The notes beneath the pieces are model-generated. The model made no database searches, was not told the origin of the DNA, and worked only from the letters and a program-made list of their open reading frames with translations. 64,000 nucleotides of DNA, from positions 62,001-126,000 of the forward strand of contig CM030931.1 in assembly GCA_018136815.1 (NCBI GenBank). The letters run 5' to 3'. Below, piece by piece: positions 39,327 through 49,104 of the stretch; the first letter of the stretch is position 1; each line of letters begins with the position of its first letter. Position numbers and translations under genes: made by a program. The DNA comes from Isochrysis galbana (taxonomy: Eukaryota; Haptophyta; Isochrysidales; Isochrysidaceae).

Positions 39327-41067
39327 ATGCCAAGGACGACGCTCGCCACCTCTGCCTCCAGTTACCAAGGAACGGTCGCCCTCGTCTTCTGGAGCGCCTT
39401 GCTCGGCGCGCACGTGCACGCTCAGCACGCCGAAGGCGACGGCACCATGTGTGGGGCGTCAAAGCACTTCGGCGTCGCTGGTAGTACCGCCAATTCTTTC
39501 GAGATGCAAACGAGCAACATTCTTCCGTCGGTCCCACCCGTCTACGATCCGTCCCAATGCTCAAATACGTTTTTCACAGGAATGGGAAACGTTCACTGGC
39601 TGCACCTTCATGATGTTCGTCCAGGGATTCCACTGAAGCTACAGACTTGCGGTTTCGATACGGATCTGAGTGTCTTCCGCGGAACCAGCTGCGGCAGCCT
39701 CATCCAGTTGGCGTGTAACGGTGACATCTCCAGTGTCTCAGGCGACTGCAACGTTGTTTTTGGTTCGGAGATCGACTTCACGCCTTCGATTACCTTCACT
39801 CCTGAGAGCGGGTACAACTACTACATTGTTGTCGGTGGCTACAATGGTGCTGTTGGTACAGCCACACTTCACGCCTTCGATTACCTTCACTCCTGAGAGC
39901 GGGTACAACTACTACATTGTTGTCGGTGGCTACAATGGTGCTGTTGGTACAGCCACCCTCAAAGCAACCTATCTCAATAGCTGTTGGGCAGCGGAGCACT
40001 TCGGCGTCGCTGGTAGTACCGCCAATTCTTTCGAGATGCAAACGAGCAACATTCTTCCGTCGGTCCCACCCGTCTACGATCCTTCCCAATGCCCAAATAC
40101 GTTTTTCACAGGAATGGGAAACGTTCACTGGCTGCACCTTCATGATGTTCGTCCAGGGATTCCGCTGAAGCTACAGACTTGCGGTTTCGATACGGATCTG
40201 AGTGTCTTCCGCGGAACCAGCTGCGGTAGCCTCATCCAGTTGGCGTGTAACGGTGACATCTCCAGTGTCTCAGGCGACTGCAACGTTGTTTTTGGTTCGG
40301 AGATCGACTTCACGCCTTCGATTACCTTCACTCCTGAGAGCGGGTACGACTACTACATTGTTGTCGGTGGCTACAATGGTGCTGTTGGTACAGCCACCCT
40401 CAAAGCAACCTATGCCACCACGGGCGCCCAGCAAGACCCCCACCTCTCCTTCGCGCATGGCGGCTCTGCCGACTTCCGCGGCTGTGACGGCTGCCTATTC
40501 AATTTCCTGAGTGCTCGCGACGTAAGTGTCAACGTGAAAACCGAGGTGGCCATCTTCGAGCTCCACAATCGTACCGTTCACGGCACATTCCTCACCGAGG
40601 TGCACATCGCCGCGCTCGACCGCCCGCGGAATGTCTGGTACAACGTATCGTTCTGGGCGGCCCAAGTTGGCGAGAACAACTGGGGCTGGCGCGAGATGAG
40701 TGGCACTTGTGCGCACAAATTCTTCCAGATGGGACCCAATTCCAAACGCGCCTGCTTCGATGTGATCACCACGACCGAGTACGCCTCCGCCTCCATCGAG
40801 CTCCCACAGTGGACAGTCCAAGTGAAGGCGCGCAAAGTGTGGAATCGTATCAGCGGCCCGGTGCACCGGCTCGATTTCTTCTTGAAGCCAAAGGTTGCTG
40901 AACGCGACCTTGCTGCTTGGCCGCATGGCATCATCGGTCAGTCGTACGATGGCGACAATCTGGCCATCAGTGGCAACAAGGACGACTACTCGAACAAAAC
41001 GGTATATACCTCGGCCATGGCCGAGGGTGCCATTGAAGGCGTCGCCACCGACTACCAGGTGTCGTGA
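39327..41067 (+). CDS. Secreted protein: two PPC-like repeats plus cysteine-rich C-terminal domain, frame broken
   Basis: The ATG at 39327 gives a signal peptide (TVALVFWSALLGAHVHAQ). Then come two nearly identical 147-residue units with TCGFDTDLSVFRGTSCGSL, ACNGD and a DFTPESGYNYYIVVGGYNGA strand pattern, resembling bacterial-type pre-peptidase C-terminal (PPC) domains. The C-terminal half begins DPHLSFAHGGSADFRGCDGC, a block I recall from extracellular proteins of several algae. It has sequons (HNRT, YNVS, YSNKT). A 91-bp tandem duplication at 39777-39958 shifts the frame, so the first part stops at 39896 and the second part (open to 41067) is separate. It may be a pseudogene or an assembly error. 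It is probably secreted or cell-surface. Confidence 0.75.
39777..39958 (+). repeat. 91-bp tandem duplication in the secreted protein gene
   Basis: Units 39777-39867 and 39868-39958 are near identical. Since 91 is not a multiple of three, the coding frame is shifted. Confidence 0.9.
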
Positions 41068-41653
41068 GCGTTTGAGACTCGGTTCAAGTACTCTCGCTTC
41101 GATTCAACTATGGCCAACTCGCGCCCGCGCTCGATTGCTCGGCCCCTTGCTATGGACCAGCCGGACACGATGCCCTTGTTCACGTCATCGACTGAGATGC
41201 AGTAGTCATGCAACGCGCCGCATCACGTTTCACACCAGGCAGTCCCTTGGGCTGGTGAGGGCGTGTCGATCAGATCCCAACGTGTAATGCTATGTCGATT
41301 GCCAATAGCAAGTAGGCGCCGGGGTAGAGGTGGGGACAGTAAAAATCGGGTTCTCATGATCGCTTTCTTATAGCGAAAAAAAGGCATGGATGACCTCCAT
41401 ATGTCCTAACTAGACGACCCACCGAGTCTCAGCTCCCTAATCTTTCGCGCGCGCGCGCCGACGTGATAAAATTCCAATTTTTTCGGCCCGGCGGTGTCGA
41501 CGGCCCACGTAACCACTTTAACGACCGCTCGGAAGCTGTTATTGGTCGCCCGGCCGCATTTTTTTTGCGTGGTTGTGCATCATCCGTCGTGGTAAGAATG
41601 ATATACTAGATGGATAAAAAAACATCTGAAGAATCTGGGCTACAGACCTATGA
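41068..41653. other. Gene-free stretch downstream of secreted protein gene
   Basis: No gene supported. Contains a (CG)n run near 41447 and an A/T patch near 41376. Confidence 0.5.
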
Positions 41654-42230
41654 CTATGACGAATTGGGATGGCCCATAGGGCCTGAGGGCAATGAGGAGG
41701 GTGGCAAGCCGGCGGCAGGCGCGGCTGAAGAGACGACTTCGGAGACGCTGACGGGCTGAAGCCCGTCAGCAGAGGAAGGCGGGCAGGCGGGCTTGAGCGA
41801 GGGCGAGGACGGCGGCGAGAGCGACGACATCGAGCGAGCGGCGAGAGGCGAGGGTGAGTGAGAGGAGGGCTGTGATGGCGGGGGCTGGCGAGGAGAGGCG
41901 AGGGTGTAGGGTATGAGGGTTACGAGAGCGAGAGCGACGAGAGCGAGAGCGACGACGGATGACGACTGACGACAGGACGACGGACAGAGACACCCAGGAT
42001 AACACTCCGACTCTCGCCCCACGACTTTCTCACACAACTCGACTGAAATCAAACCAACCCAAACACTCCGGTCAGACGACGACGGACGACGATCAGAAGG
42101 CGATCTGCCGGCGATCCCGTCTGGAAGGGGAATCGCACCAAACGGAAACGAGGGGCAATCCTGCCGCACAGGATTCCAAAAGACTTACCGAATAACGCGC
42201 GCCGAAATCTCGTGGATATCAGCCATCCGT
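41654..42230 (-). mobile_element. Second-family retroelement 5' fragment with short gag-like ORF
   Basis: The leader (about 42210 to 41831) matches the plus-strand segment 59205-59458 closely, including cctgtgcggcaggattgccc and gagagtcgg blocks. The ORF from ATG 41830 to 41654 begins MSSLSPPSSPSLKPACPPSS, like the MSAPSSRSPSP start elsewhere, and is cut after 58 codons. The leader is rich in (GAGAGCGAC)n. Confidence 0.6.
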
Positions 42231-42286
42231 GGAGCCCATTCGACGTTTGACGTCTCTGAGCGAGCTCGATAGGTCCATTTCTAAAG

Positions 42287-43570
42287 TCATGGGAGAAGAT
42301 AGCCGAATGGTCTAGCTGGGGCGCCATGTATGGCAATGTCGCCTTCCGGCGTCACGCATTCCACCGAGGAGCGGACCGCGTAGTCCAAGTTGAAATTCTC
42401 CCCATCATCGAGGGTCACGTGGAAAGTCCGCGGGAAGCGATGGCCTAGGGCAGTAGTGTCCGTGTATACGTAGAAGTGCCAAATCGGGCGTTTGCCCGCC
42501 TCGACCTTCGTGATTCCCTCAAGCGAGGTTTTGACGCGTTGTTGGTTGCCCCTAAGGACATGGAAACCTTCGCGCTCCAATGCGCTAGCCAAATGTCGAG
42601 TCCTAGTTTTGTACGCCTTAACCGGGTCGAAGATGCGGAACACGATGTACGTGGCGACCTCTTTGAGGGAGGAGCGGACCGCGCTAGATTTGCGCGGTGC
42701 TGAGTCGGCTAGCGCGCCATAGGTGACTCCAAATTCGTGCGGGACTCCCGAGAGTACTGTTTGAAGCTTGTCGCCGTAGGCGGCCTTGAATTGGTCGTGT
42801 GCGTCGTCATCGACGTAAAAAATCCAAGGGCCCTTTCGGCCCTTATCCATTCCGTCTGGAGTGGCGTCTAGGCCTTCTAGCCTAGAGAGTAGGAATTTCA
42901 TGAATGTGGCTACATCTTCGCTTTTGATATCCTTCTTGTCCTCAGCTAGCTGGGCTAGCTGAATGAAGAAGGGAGTGTCTTCGGGTTCTTCTTCCTCATC
43001 TGGTGGAGGAGAAGCGAATGAGGTGGTGTTGTTTGGAGTCGGTTTTGGGTCCGACTGGGGGTCGGCCCGCTTGCGTGACTGCGGCTGTGGCTGTTGAGCT
43101 GGTGGCTGCTGGGCTTGCTGTTGTGGCTCTTTCCCTTTGTGTCCATGTGCGGCTTGCGCGTACGACTTAGGTGGAGGATTTGGCTGTTGGTTGGAGGGAG
43201 CAAATGCTCCAGTGATTGTTTGTTGTGTCATGTGCCCGCCCCCGAGGGGTGCACAGATGGTAGGAGTTACCGCCATGGGGGTGGCAGCAGAGCTGCCACA
43301 CCCCATGGGGAGTCCTTGAGTGGGTGGCTGCCCGGCGGCGCTGGCGTTCTGAGCCTGAGTCAGGTTCTGCTTGTCAGCAGGGAACAGGACTTTGCCTGCT
43401 CCCTGCTTCTGTGGCTGCCTGGGAGGCGAGGGTGGCGGCGCCATCTCGACGTCGTTGTCAGGCGGTGCTGAGGCCTGCGAGCGCTTCGGCTCCGGCGGCT
43501 TGGGGCGGCCCCGTTGGGGCGTCGTGACGGCGGGGGGCTGGGAGAGGGGAGCGGTCGGCGCGCGCTCCAT
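42287..43570 (-). CDS. LINE ORF1 protein (RNA-binding type)
   Basis: This ORF has 427 codons from ATG. Residues 1-230 are Pro/Gln/Ala-rich, with the KSYAQAAHG motif that is frequent in LINE ORF1 proteins. Residues about 240-427 are mixed alpha/beta (for example ATYIVFRIFDPVKAY and KRPIWHFYVYTDTTAL) and could be RNA-binding folds. No CCHC knuckles are seen. ORF1 proteins coat LINE RNA, so that is the likely role. ORF2 is not intact downstream; a C-terminal ORF2 piece that may belong to the same family lies at 59796-61331. The ORF appears intact. Confidence 0.65.
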   Translation of the reverse strand: MERAPTAPLSQPPAVTTPQRGRPKPPEPKRSQASAPPDNDVEMAPPPSPPRQPQKQGAGKVLFPADKQNLTQAQNASAAGQPPTQGLPMGCGSSAATPMAVTPTICAPLGGGHMTQQTITGAFAPSNQQPNPPPKSYAQAAHGHKGKEPQQQAQQPPAQQPQPQSRKRADPQSDPKPTPNNTTSFASPPPDEEEEPEDTPFFIQLAQLAEDKKDIKSEDVATFMKFLLSRLEGLDATPDGMDKGRKGPWIFYVDDDAHDQFKAAYGDKLQTVLSGVPHEFGVTYGALADSAPRKSSAVRSSLKEVATYIVFRIFDPVKAYKTRTRHLASALEREGFHVLRGNQQRVKTSLEGITKVEAGKRPIWHFYVYTDTTALGHRFPRTFHVTLDDGENFNLDYAVRSSVECVTPEGDIAIHGAPARPFGYLLP

Positions 43571-43873
43571 CGCTAAAACTATAACAATAGTTTAACGCAC
43601 CGGATACCAATAAGGACCTCACGCTATATTAATGAGGAAAAACCCGAGCCGAATCTAGATCAAGAGACGAGCCACAATCTCCCACCCCCTTCTCTCCAAC
43701 TCCCGGCCGAAGCAGCGCGCGCGGCCTCCCTGGAACCAGCTTCTCCGCCAGAGAGGGAACTGGGGAAGGGGAAGGGGGTTGTTTAGGGGTTAAGGTTGGG
43801 TAGTAGGGAGGTACACTAGCAAGCTGCCTCACGCCGTGTACGTAGCGGGAATTTTTAAGAAGATTTTTTTTTT
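42287..43873 (-). mobile_element. LINE 5' end with ORF1
   Basis: The 5' end (43873) begins with an A tract then TCTTCTTAAAAATTCCCGC. The same start appears on the plus strand at 59497. About 300 bases of leader precede ORF1. The element is cut just after ORF1. It sits immediately 5' of the hAT transposase frame, so it may have inserted into that transposon. Confidence 0.65.
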
Positions 43874-43911
43874 GTCAAGTATTGCGAAGACCTTGGTGTC
43901 ACCTTGGTCTC

Positions 43912-44634
43912 ATGGACACGCTTAGGACCACAATGCAGATTATGGACCCTGTCTATCGTTTGCTCCGCCTGACCGATGGAAAACTTGGAGCAAATTTGGG
44001 CAAGGTGTACGCTTATTTGTTGCAAATCGATGCGCATCTTCGGTCCTTCGATGGTCTTGATGCGGCCACACGGCACAAAATCCACAAGCTCTTTATGGCC
44101 AGGTGGGAGTATTTGCACGCGCCAGTGATGACTGCTGCATATTGCCTGGAGCCTGAATTTTGCTGTCGCAAGTTTTCCGCTCAAGAAATGGCTGAGCTGA
44201 AGCAGTGTCTGAAGGCGATGTCCAATGCGGAGCATCCGTATCCGGACTTATTGGCAGAATACTCCGACTTCCAAGAGGCCTGCACAAGTGGCATGCATGA
44301 TCTAACCCCTGAAATAGCATTCGGTAATCGTCCACGAAGCATGGCGTCGTATAAGTGGGCGAATGTGTATTTATCTCCTTGGCCTCACCTTCGGTGGGCA
44401 GCATGCCGTTTACTAGCTCTCAGCTGCTCGGCCTCGGGTTGCGAGCGCTCATGGTCCGTTGAAGATTGGATCCACTCCAAGAAGAGAAATAGGCTAGGCC
44501 AAACTACAGTGGAAAGGCTGGTAAGAAGTCACACCAATTTGTTGCTCGAAGATTTGCTTTTGGATTGGGAGTCTCGTGTGTTGCCTTGGGAGTTGGACAT
44601 GGTTGTGGAGGAGCCTGAGGATGAGCGTGAGTGA
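43912..44634 (+). CDS. hAT-family transposase, C-terminal part
   Basis: This ORF has 240 codons from the first ATG. The frame is open a little upstream, where a LINE adjoins. Residues about 150-215 carry the hAT C-terminal dimerisation domain: LRWAACRLLALSCSASGCER, then WSVEDWIHSKKRNRLGQTTV and LVRSHTNLLL. This matches the known pattern of a small-residue CER/SER block followed by KKRNRL. The N-terminal zinc finger and catalytic core Asp region are missing, so it cannot transpose on its own. A palindrome-rich module and an end-like sequence follow within 140 bp. It could also be a domesticated fragment. Confidence 0.8.
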   Translation: MDTLRTTMQIMDPVYRLLRLTDGKLGANLGKVYAYLLQIDAHLRSFDGLDAATRHKIHKLFMARWEYLHAPVMTAAYCLEPEFCCRKFSAQEMAELKQCLKAMSNAEHPYPDLLAEYSDFQEACTSGMHDLTPEIAFGNRPRSMASYKWANVYLSPWPHLRWAACRLLALSCSASGCERSWSVEDWIHSKKRNRLGQTTVERLVRSHTNLLLEDLLLDWESRVLPWELDMVVEEPEDERE

Positions 44635-44644
44635 GTGAATGAAT

Positions 44645-44780
44645 ACTACTATTATAACATCGGCTTTACCATTATAATATATTATAAGAATAGTAGTGGG
44701 CCACCTGATATCAGCCTGATATCAGGTCCTGATATCAGGTATCAGGTCGCCAAGACCTGATGACCTGAGACCTGACGGGG
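44645..44780 (+). mobile_element. Putative hAT 3' terminal region (palindromic CCTGATATCAGG module)
   Basis: Starting 11 bp after the transposase stop, it holds three CCTGATATCAG(G) palindromes, a CAGGTCGCCAAGACCTG hairpin and an end-like CTGACGGGGCATCTA. The same layout occurs in the MITE at 35016-35502 and at 53761-53870. Confidence 0.5.
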
Positions 44781-45294
44781 CATCTAGGTTCTTAATGGCA
44801 GGGTTTCTTAATGGTGCACCCATACTGTAGAGGAACCGATCCCCCCGCGGGCGCGACGGCCCATTCTTTACTTACGGGTAGAGCGTGAGTGCGCGTGACG
44901 GAGGGGGAGAGAGGGGGCGGCGGATCGCACCATTTCTTGGCGAAGATTTTCGTAGCGTCAGGTAGCCCCCCCCGGAGCTTTTTTATTGGGTACCGCGCCA
45001 CGGTCAAAAAATGCAGCCCAACCCTTACTAATAGTTAAAAAGCCCCTGTTTGACCGCCCTAGCTAGGGCTTCGTGGGCAGCCTTGGTGTAGGCTCCCTTG
45101 GCCCCTGTGGACGGCGCCACAGGCACCCTGGCGGCCGCCGGAGCCATCGGCGCCGGCGTGTGCTGGCTGCGAAGCGCTGTTGGCTGCGAAGCGCTAGCCT
45201 CTAGTCACATAAACGAAATTTGGGTGGGGAAAGGCGAATTTGTCGAAATTGGAATATTGAGCTGAAATTGTCAAACGAAACTCTGGCCTGTCCC
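44781..45294. other. Mostly gene-free stretch
   Basis: Apart from a very short ORF on the minus strand (see next entry), nothing is recognisable. A direct repeat ggctgcgaagcgct occurs twice at about 45166-45194. Confidence 0.4.
45028..45147 (-). CDS. Possible 39-aa small ORF
   Basis: The ATG-started ORF ends in GLFNY and contains KGAYTKAAHEALARAVKQ, which could form an amphipathic helix. It may be a terminal exon or chance; no family recognised. Confidence 0.18.
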   Translation of the reverse strand: MAPAAARVPVAPSTGAKGAYTKAAHEALARAVKQGLFNY

Positions 45295-45305
45295 TAGAGA
45301 GAGAG

Positions 45306-45352
<47 letters not shown>

Positions 45353-45890
45353 TGAGTAGAGAGTAGAGAGCCGAGAGAGAGGCTCCAACTCCCTGCTCTC
45401 CACCCCCACCCACTCTCCTCCTCTCAACCTGCGTCTTCCCTCTCCCGCCCCTCCCGCCCTTCCCCTCTCGGCTCTCGGAGCTCGCCGCCTCTCTCTCTTC
45501 TCCTCACCCCGGCCGCCGCCCCCCGCCCCCCCGCCCCCCCGCCCCCCTTCCCCTCTCGGCTCTCGGCTCTCGGAGATCGCCTCTCTCTCTCCCAGCTGCC
45601 CCCCCCCCGCCCCCCCGCCCCCCCGCCCCCGCCCCCCCGCCCCTCCCGCCCCTCCCCTCTCGGCTCTCGGAGCTCGCCGCCTCGCCTCTCTCTCCCCTTC
45701 TCCCCCCCCCGCCCCCCCGCCCCCCGCCCCCCCCCCCCCCCCTCTTCTCTGCCCCCCCCCCCCCCCCCTTCTCATTATTCCCCCCCCCCTCCCCTTCTCC
45801 CCCCCCGCCGCCGCCGATCCCTTTTCATTCCGCCCGATGCTCTCTCTCCTCCGCCCCTCTCGGCTCTCCCCTCCCGAGGGAGGGAGGCAT
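45295..45890 (+). repeat. GA microsatellite and C-rich tract upstream of tail-anchored protein gene
   Basis: GA repeat at about 45298-45349, then alternating ctctcggctctcgg units and long C runs with single G interruptions (45510-45800). The opposite strand is G-rich and could form G-quadruplexes. A similar tract flanks the inverted paralog at 57720-58170. Confidence 0.9.
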
Positions 45891-45891
45891 C

Positions 45892-47247
45892 ATGGCCGAG
45901 CTCGCCCACCACGCCGAGCGTCCCCGCAAGATAGCGCTGCAGCCCGTGATGGGTATATCCAGCCGACGCGGCAACCTCACCGACCGCCACCCTTCCTCAC
46001 CCCTCGCTCGCTTCTGCACCGCGTTCCCTCCTCTCCCTCTCGAGAACAGCCAGGCGGCCTGGTCGCGTGAGCATCGGCTTCGAGCTTCAACCCCGCCTCG
46101 ATTACACAAGAGGGACAGCGCGCCCGCCCGGCTCGTCAGAACACAACCCGCCGAAAGCTCAAGCGAGTCCTCGATAAGCGCAGAGAGCGCCGACGGATCG
46201 CAGGGACCGAAAGTCGAAGACGGCGAGCAACAGGAGATCGGGCTGTCGAACCAACTCGACGGGTGCGTGAGCCTGAATGGACCCTTCACACCGTCCACGA
46301 TTACCTCACAAGCGGCAACGATCGGGCCCAGTGTCAGCAGCCATATTCGTAGCACCTGCTCTAGCAACCGCTCTTCGATGTGTTCGTCGCCAATGAGGAG
46401 GTCAGAGGCCCAACTGATGGCGGACTACGAATGGGATGCTCGGGCCTACATGACGGCGGCATCAAAGTTGGGCGACCCCGTTGAGAAGAGCTTTCGTATC
46501 GAGATGGCGATTGCGTCTTGGGACAAATCGCTAGCGCTTGCCAGATCTTTGGGGCTGGCCCACTCCCGTCCATGGGCTAAAATACTCCTGGGGAGGGCGG
46601 GCTCTCACATGCGGCTCGCTGCCTCATTATTCGGCAGCGATAGGTCACGAGAGCACTACACACTCGCAATCATGGATGCCAGCGCTGTATTAGAGGTAGC
46701 GGCGCATAGTTCGCAAGCGATTGTCATTCGTGCACGCGCCTCCATCGCGCTTGCTTGCTCCGGTTTCACTCAGGACGATGCCGAGCGCAACACGCGGTTA
46801 GAGCACGCTGCTCGGGACTTGAGTACTCTACAGGCAGCAGGCATAGAGGCGGGGAACGCGATGGACGTTCACACCGCCGTCACGTGGGCGAACGCAGCAC
46901 CAGCCATCGCCAAGCATTTCACCGCCGAGTATGGGCTGCCATTCCCGGAGGTGGTTGCCGATGTCACGGTTCTGGCTGTGCGTCTAAGCCGTGATGCAAC
47001 TTCACAGGTCCCAACCCACAACAAGCCCAGCACAAAGCACCCGAACGCTGAGCGTGTGAGTGAGCCCGCGGAACAGGATGCGCTGCTGGTATCACCTATG
47101 GAAGACTCGCGGCCGGACTTGCTGATCAGAGCCCTGAAGCAGCGCTCCAGCCACGTTCGACTCGCCATTGTGTGGTGCGCCATTGGAGTAGCCCTTGCCT
47201 CATGCTTGCTTGCTCTCGTGCGAGCGAGTCCGCCCATGTCCTTGTGA
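45892..47247 (+). CDS. Tail-anchored TPR-like protein, paralog 1
   Basis: This ORF has 451 codons from ATG. Residues 1-170 are basic and Ser-rich, with little predicted order. Residues about 175-330 are helical and Ala-rich (AQLMADYEWDARAYMTAASKL, then repeated helices with LARSLGLAH and RARASIALACS), resembling TPR-type helical pairs; this is a fold guess. Residues about 425-445 (LAIVWCAIGVALASCLLAL) form a single membrane segment close to the C-terminus with few residues after it, so it is probably a tail-anchored membrane protein facing the cytosol. An inverted paralog lies at 57171-57719. Its function is unknown. The sequence looks intact and intron-free. Confidence 0.7.
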   Translation: MAELAHHAERPRKIALQPVMGISSRRGNLTDRHPSSPLARFCTAFPPLPLENSQAAWSREHRLRASTPPRLHKRDSAPARLVRTQPAESSSESSISAESADGSQGPKVEDGEQQEIGLSNQLDGCVSLNGPFTPSTITSQAATIGPSVSSHIRSTCSSNRSSMCSSPMRRSEAQLMADYEWDARAYMTAASKLGDPVEKSFRIEMAIASWDKSLALARSLGLAHSRPWAKILLGRAGSHMRLAASLFGSDRSREHYTLAIMDASAVLEVAAHSSQAIVIRARASIALACSGFTQDDAERNTRLEHAARDLSTLQAAGIEAGNAMDVHTAVTWANAAPAIAKHFTAEYGLPFPEVVADVTVLAVRLSRDATSQVPTHNKPSTKHPNAERVSEPAEQDALLVSPMEDSRPDLLIRALKQRSSHVRLAIVWCAIGVALASCLLALVRASPPMSL

Positions 47248-48151
47248 CGTGGCGGCGGATCGGTTTTCTCTCCCGCGAATAGGCTTTCTTTTCCGGTGCG
47301 AGGAGAAGAGGGGCTGTCCTCCACATGCCTCGTTCTACAGCTTCATTAAGGGATGCCCCCCCCCCCCCCCACCTCTCCCATTGATCCACCACCCGTCTCC
47401 GGATCATTATGCTCGGCATTTCATGGTGAATGAGGAGGGAAGAAGATTTTTGCCGCCTTGGTCAAAAGGTTCTCTTTCCTCATCGTTGTCATTCCTCCTT
47501 ATCGTGTGTGCAAATCGCGTTTGTTACCTGGCCGAGAACATTGCGCCCATACTTGTATAAATGTAATAGAAAAACTATTCTGTAAAAAACCTTTTAATAC
47601 TATCTCCAGTATTGGGTGCTACGCACATTCGACCGGGGGGGCGTGGGCGCGTTTGCCTGCAACAAAAGTAGAACTAAATAAAACTATTGACTATGGATTG
47701 ACATCTGGCCGCACTTACCATACTACGAACCCTTCCTCACTATCACTATCACTATCACTCGCGAGCAGACTCACACTAGAGCTAGAGCTGGGAGACAGGC
47801 CAAGCACGTGTGTGAGTGATGAGTGAAGCACAACAAACATATGAGCACAATGTCGACCATTTACACGCATCCTGAAAGACGCACCCGTACTGAGCCTACG
47901 CCTCACGTCACGCTGCCTCGTGGCTCGCGCTTTCGGCGATTCCTGCGAGGGGGTTTCCGGGGTTGCAGGAACTTCGACAGCGAGTAGACGTTGCCCCGAG
48001 TCCGAGATCATGTTGTGCTTCTTGGTGGCGATGTGGCTAGCTGCCGCGGGGATGCCTGCGAAATGCAGAACAAGATGGTTAGGTGTAAGCTACGAGGAGC
48101 GCGAGGCACAAGGTTAAGGTTGGGGCATCAGACAGGGCTGGAGCTAGTGGG
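47248..48151. other. Stretch without a firm gene
   Basis: Contains a C run near 47350, an A/T-rich patch 47550-47620 and a ctatcactatcact repeat near 47740. A 98-codon minus ORF (47715-48011) with a Ser/Asp-rich end is open but has no recognisable feature. Confidence 0.4.
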
Positions 48152-48532
48152 TCACAGCGATCGCACCTTAGCGTGTCGAGGCGCGATGGCTCTGAGCCCC
48201 CTGAATGCGATGCACTGCCGCCCACGCTGCGCAACAAATCGCTGCTGCGCCGCCGGCCCTCCTCCCACGCCGCATAGGCCTCTGCCTGCGCCTGCCTTTC
48301 GCCAGTGCCAGTGCGCCAGCTCCGCCTCGCCACACTGCCACCTGTGGAGCAGCTGCAGGAGGCGATCACGGTGCTGGGGCAGGCGTAGGGCGGACTGGGT
48401 GAACGCAAGGGCGGCCATCATGGGCTCGGGCGCGGGCGGGCGGCCGCGCAGGCGGCGATCGCTCCGGAACTGCCGCACTCGCGCGACGGCCAGCTCACGC
48501 AGAGCGGCATTGTCATGCGCGGTGGGGTCCAT
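48152..48532 (-). CDS. Hypothetical protein, 126 aa
   Basis: The ATG-started ORF has a helical, Arg/Leu/Ala-rich N-terminal half (ALRELAVARVRQFRSDRRLR, then FTQSALRLPQHRDRLLQLLH) that looks protein-like. The second half is Gly/Arg/Gln-rich and less convincing, so there may be a frameshift or splice. No family recognised. Confidence 0.3.
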   Translation of the reverse strand: MDPTAHDNAALRELAVARVRQFRSDRRLRGRPPAPEPMMAALAFTQSALRLPQHRDRLLQLLHRWQCGEAELAHWHWRKAGAGRGLCGVGGGPAAQQRFVAQRGRQCIAFRGLRAIAPRHAKVRSL

Positions 48533-48718
48533 TGTCGAACACGCGATGACTACAGGTTCATAGGCAGAGGGCCGTTCGATCGAGCCGGCTGGGCGGTAAA
48601 CACGCCCCTCCGGTCGTGATTGTTTAATATTCTTACCGCACTCGCGGCGAATGGAACAATGGAACCACTACATACTACACGTATAGTACGCAGCAACTAT
48701 CGTTAAAATGATAGGGTC
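48533..48718. other. Short intergenic stretch
   Basis: No gene. The last 40 bases (gttaaaatgatagggtcatggagcgcgc-like) resemble the leader of the LINE ORF1 at 43570. Confidence 0.4.
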
Positions 48719-48867
48719 ATGGAGCGCGCCATAGCCCCCGAGAGTTCCACTCACCTGGCCTCATGTATCGCGACGGAGCCCGTCTTCGAATTCATAGAAG
48801 GACTTCTGGGGATTAGCCTTAGGCCGGGATCCGAAATAGCCCAACGTCTTTTCTGCTATCAGGTGTC
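48719..48867 (+). pseudogene. Chimeric LINE fragment: ORF1 start joined to ORF2 C-terminus
   Basis: The first four codons (MERA) and the preceding leader match LINE ORF1. The frame then continues IAPESSTHLASCIATEPVFE...LFCYQV, matching the ORF2 C-terminal zinc-finger region at 60140-60280 on the other strand. The match ends at about 48864. Nearly the whole element is missing in between. Confidence 0.7.
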
Positions 48868-49104
48868 AACTCGACGAGCGTCGACCTCGTGTGGGACGTG
48901 TCCCCACGGCGTCATCGACCGCTTCACACCCCCCTTCGTCATGTAGCCATTGCGCGCCTCCGAGATGTACTTCCGGAGCTCGGTGCCGCGAATGTCGATC
49001 TCCTTCTCGCTCATCATGACTCTGTCGCTCGCCGTGCTGCGAAGGATGATAGTCTTGATATAGTCCGGATGTAGTATTGTGCGAGGGGGTAGGGGGCCCC
49101 CCAA
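48859..49104 (-). CDS. Unknown small protein with an IILRSTASD block; family 2 of 2
   Basis: The frame has no ATG at its listed start and is entered from the hairpin array. The protein-like part is PRTILHPDYIKTIILRSTASD followed by a charged helix (SEKEIDIRGTELRKYISEA). It matches the 34142-34576 ORF (TVLNPNDIKNI-LTSTASD) and about 40 bp of DNA around it. The C-terminal end is cut at the LINE fragment. The N-terminus may have been replaced by the array. Confidence 0.4.
   Translation of the reverse strand: MGGPLPPRTILHPDYIKTIILRSTASDRVMMSEKEIDIRGTELRKYISEARNGYMTKGGVKRSMTPWGHVPHEVDARRVDT

Noticed and set aside
44813..44832. TGCACCCATACTGTAG shared with 62675-62692
   Set aside because: Only about 16 bases with no further similarity; could be chance or a tiny remnant.
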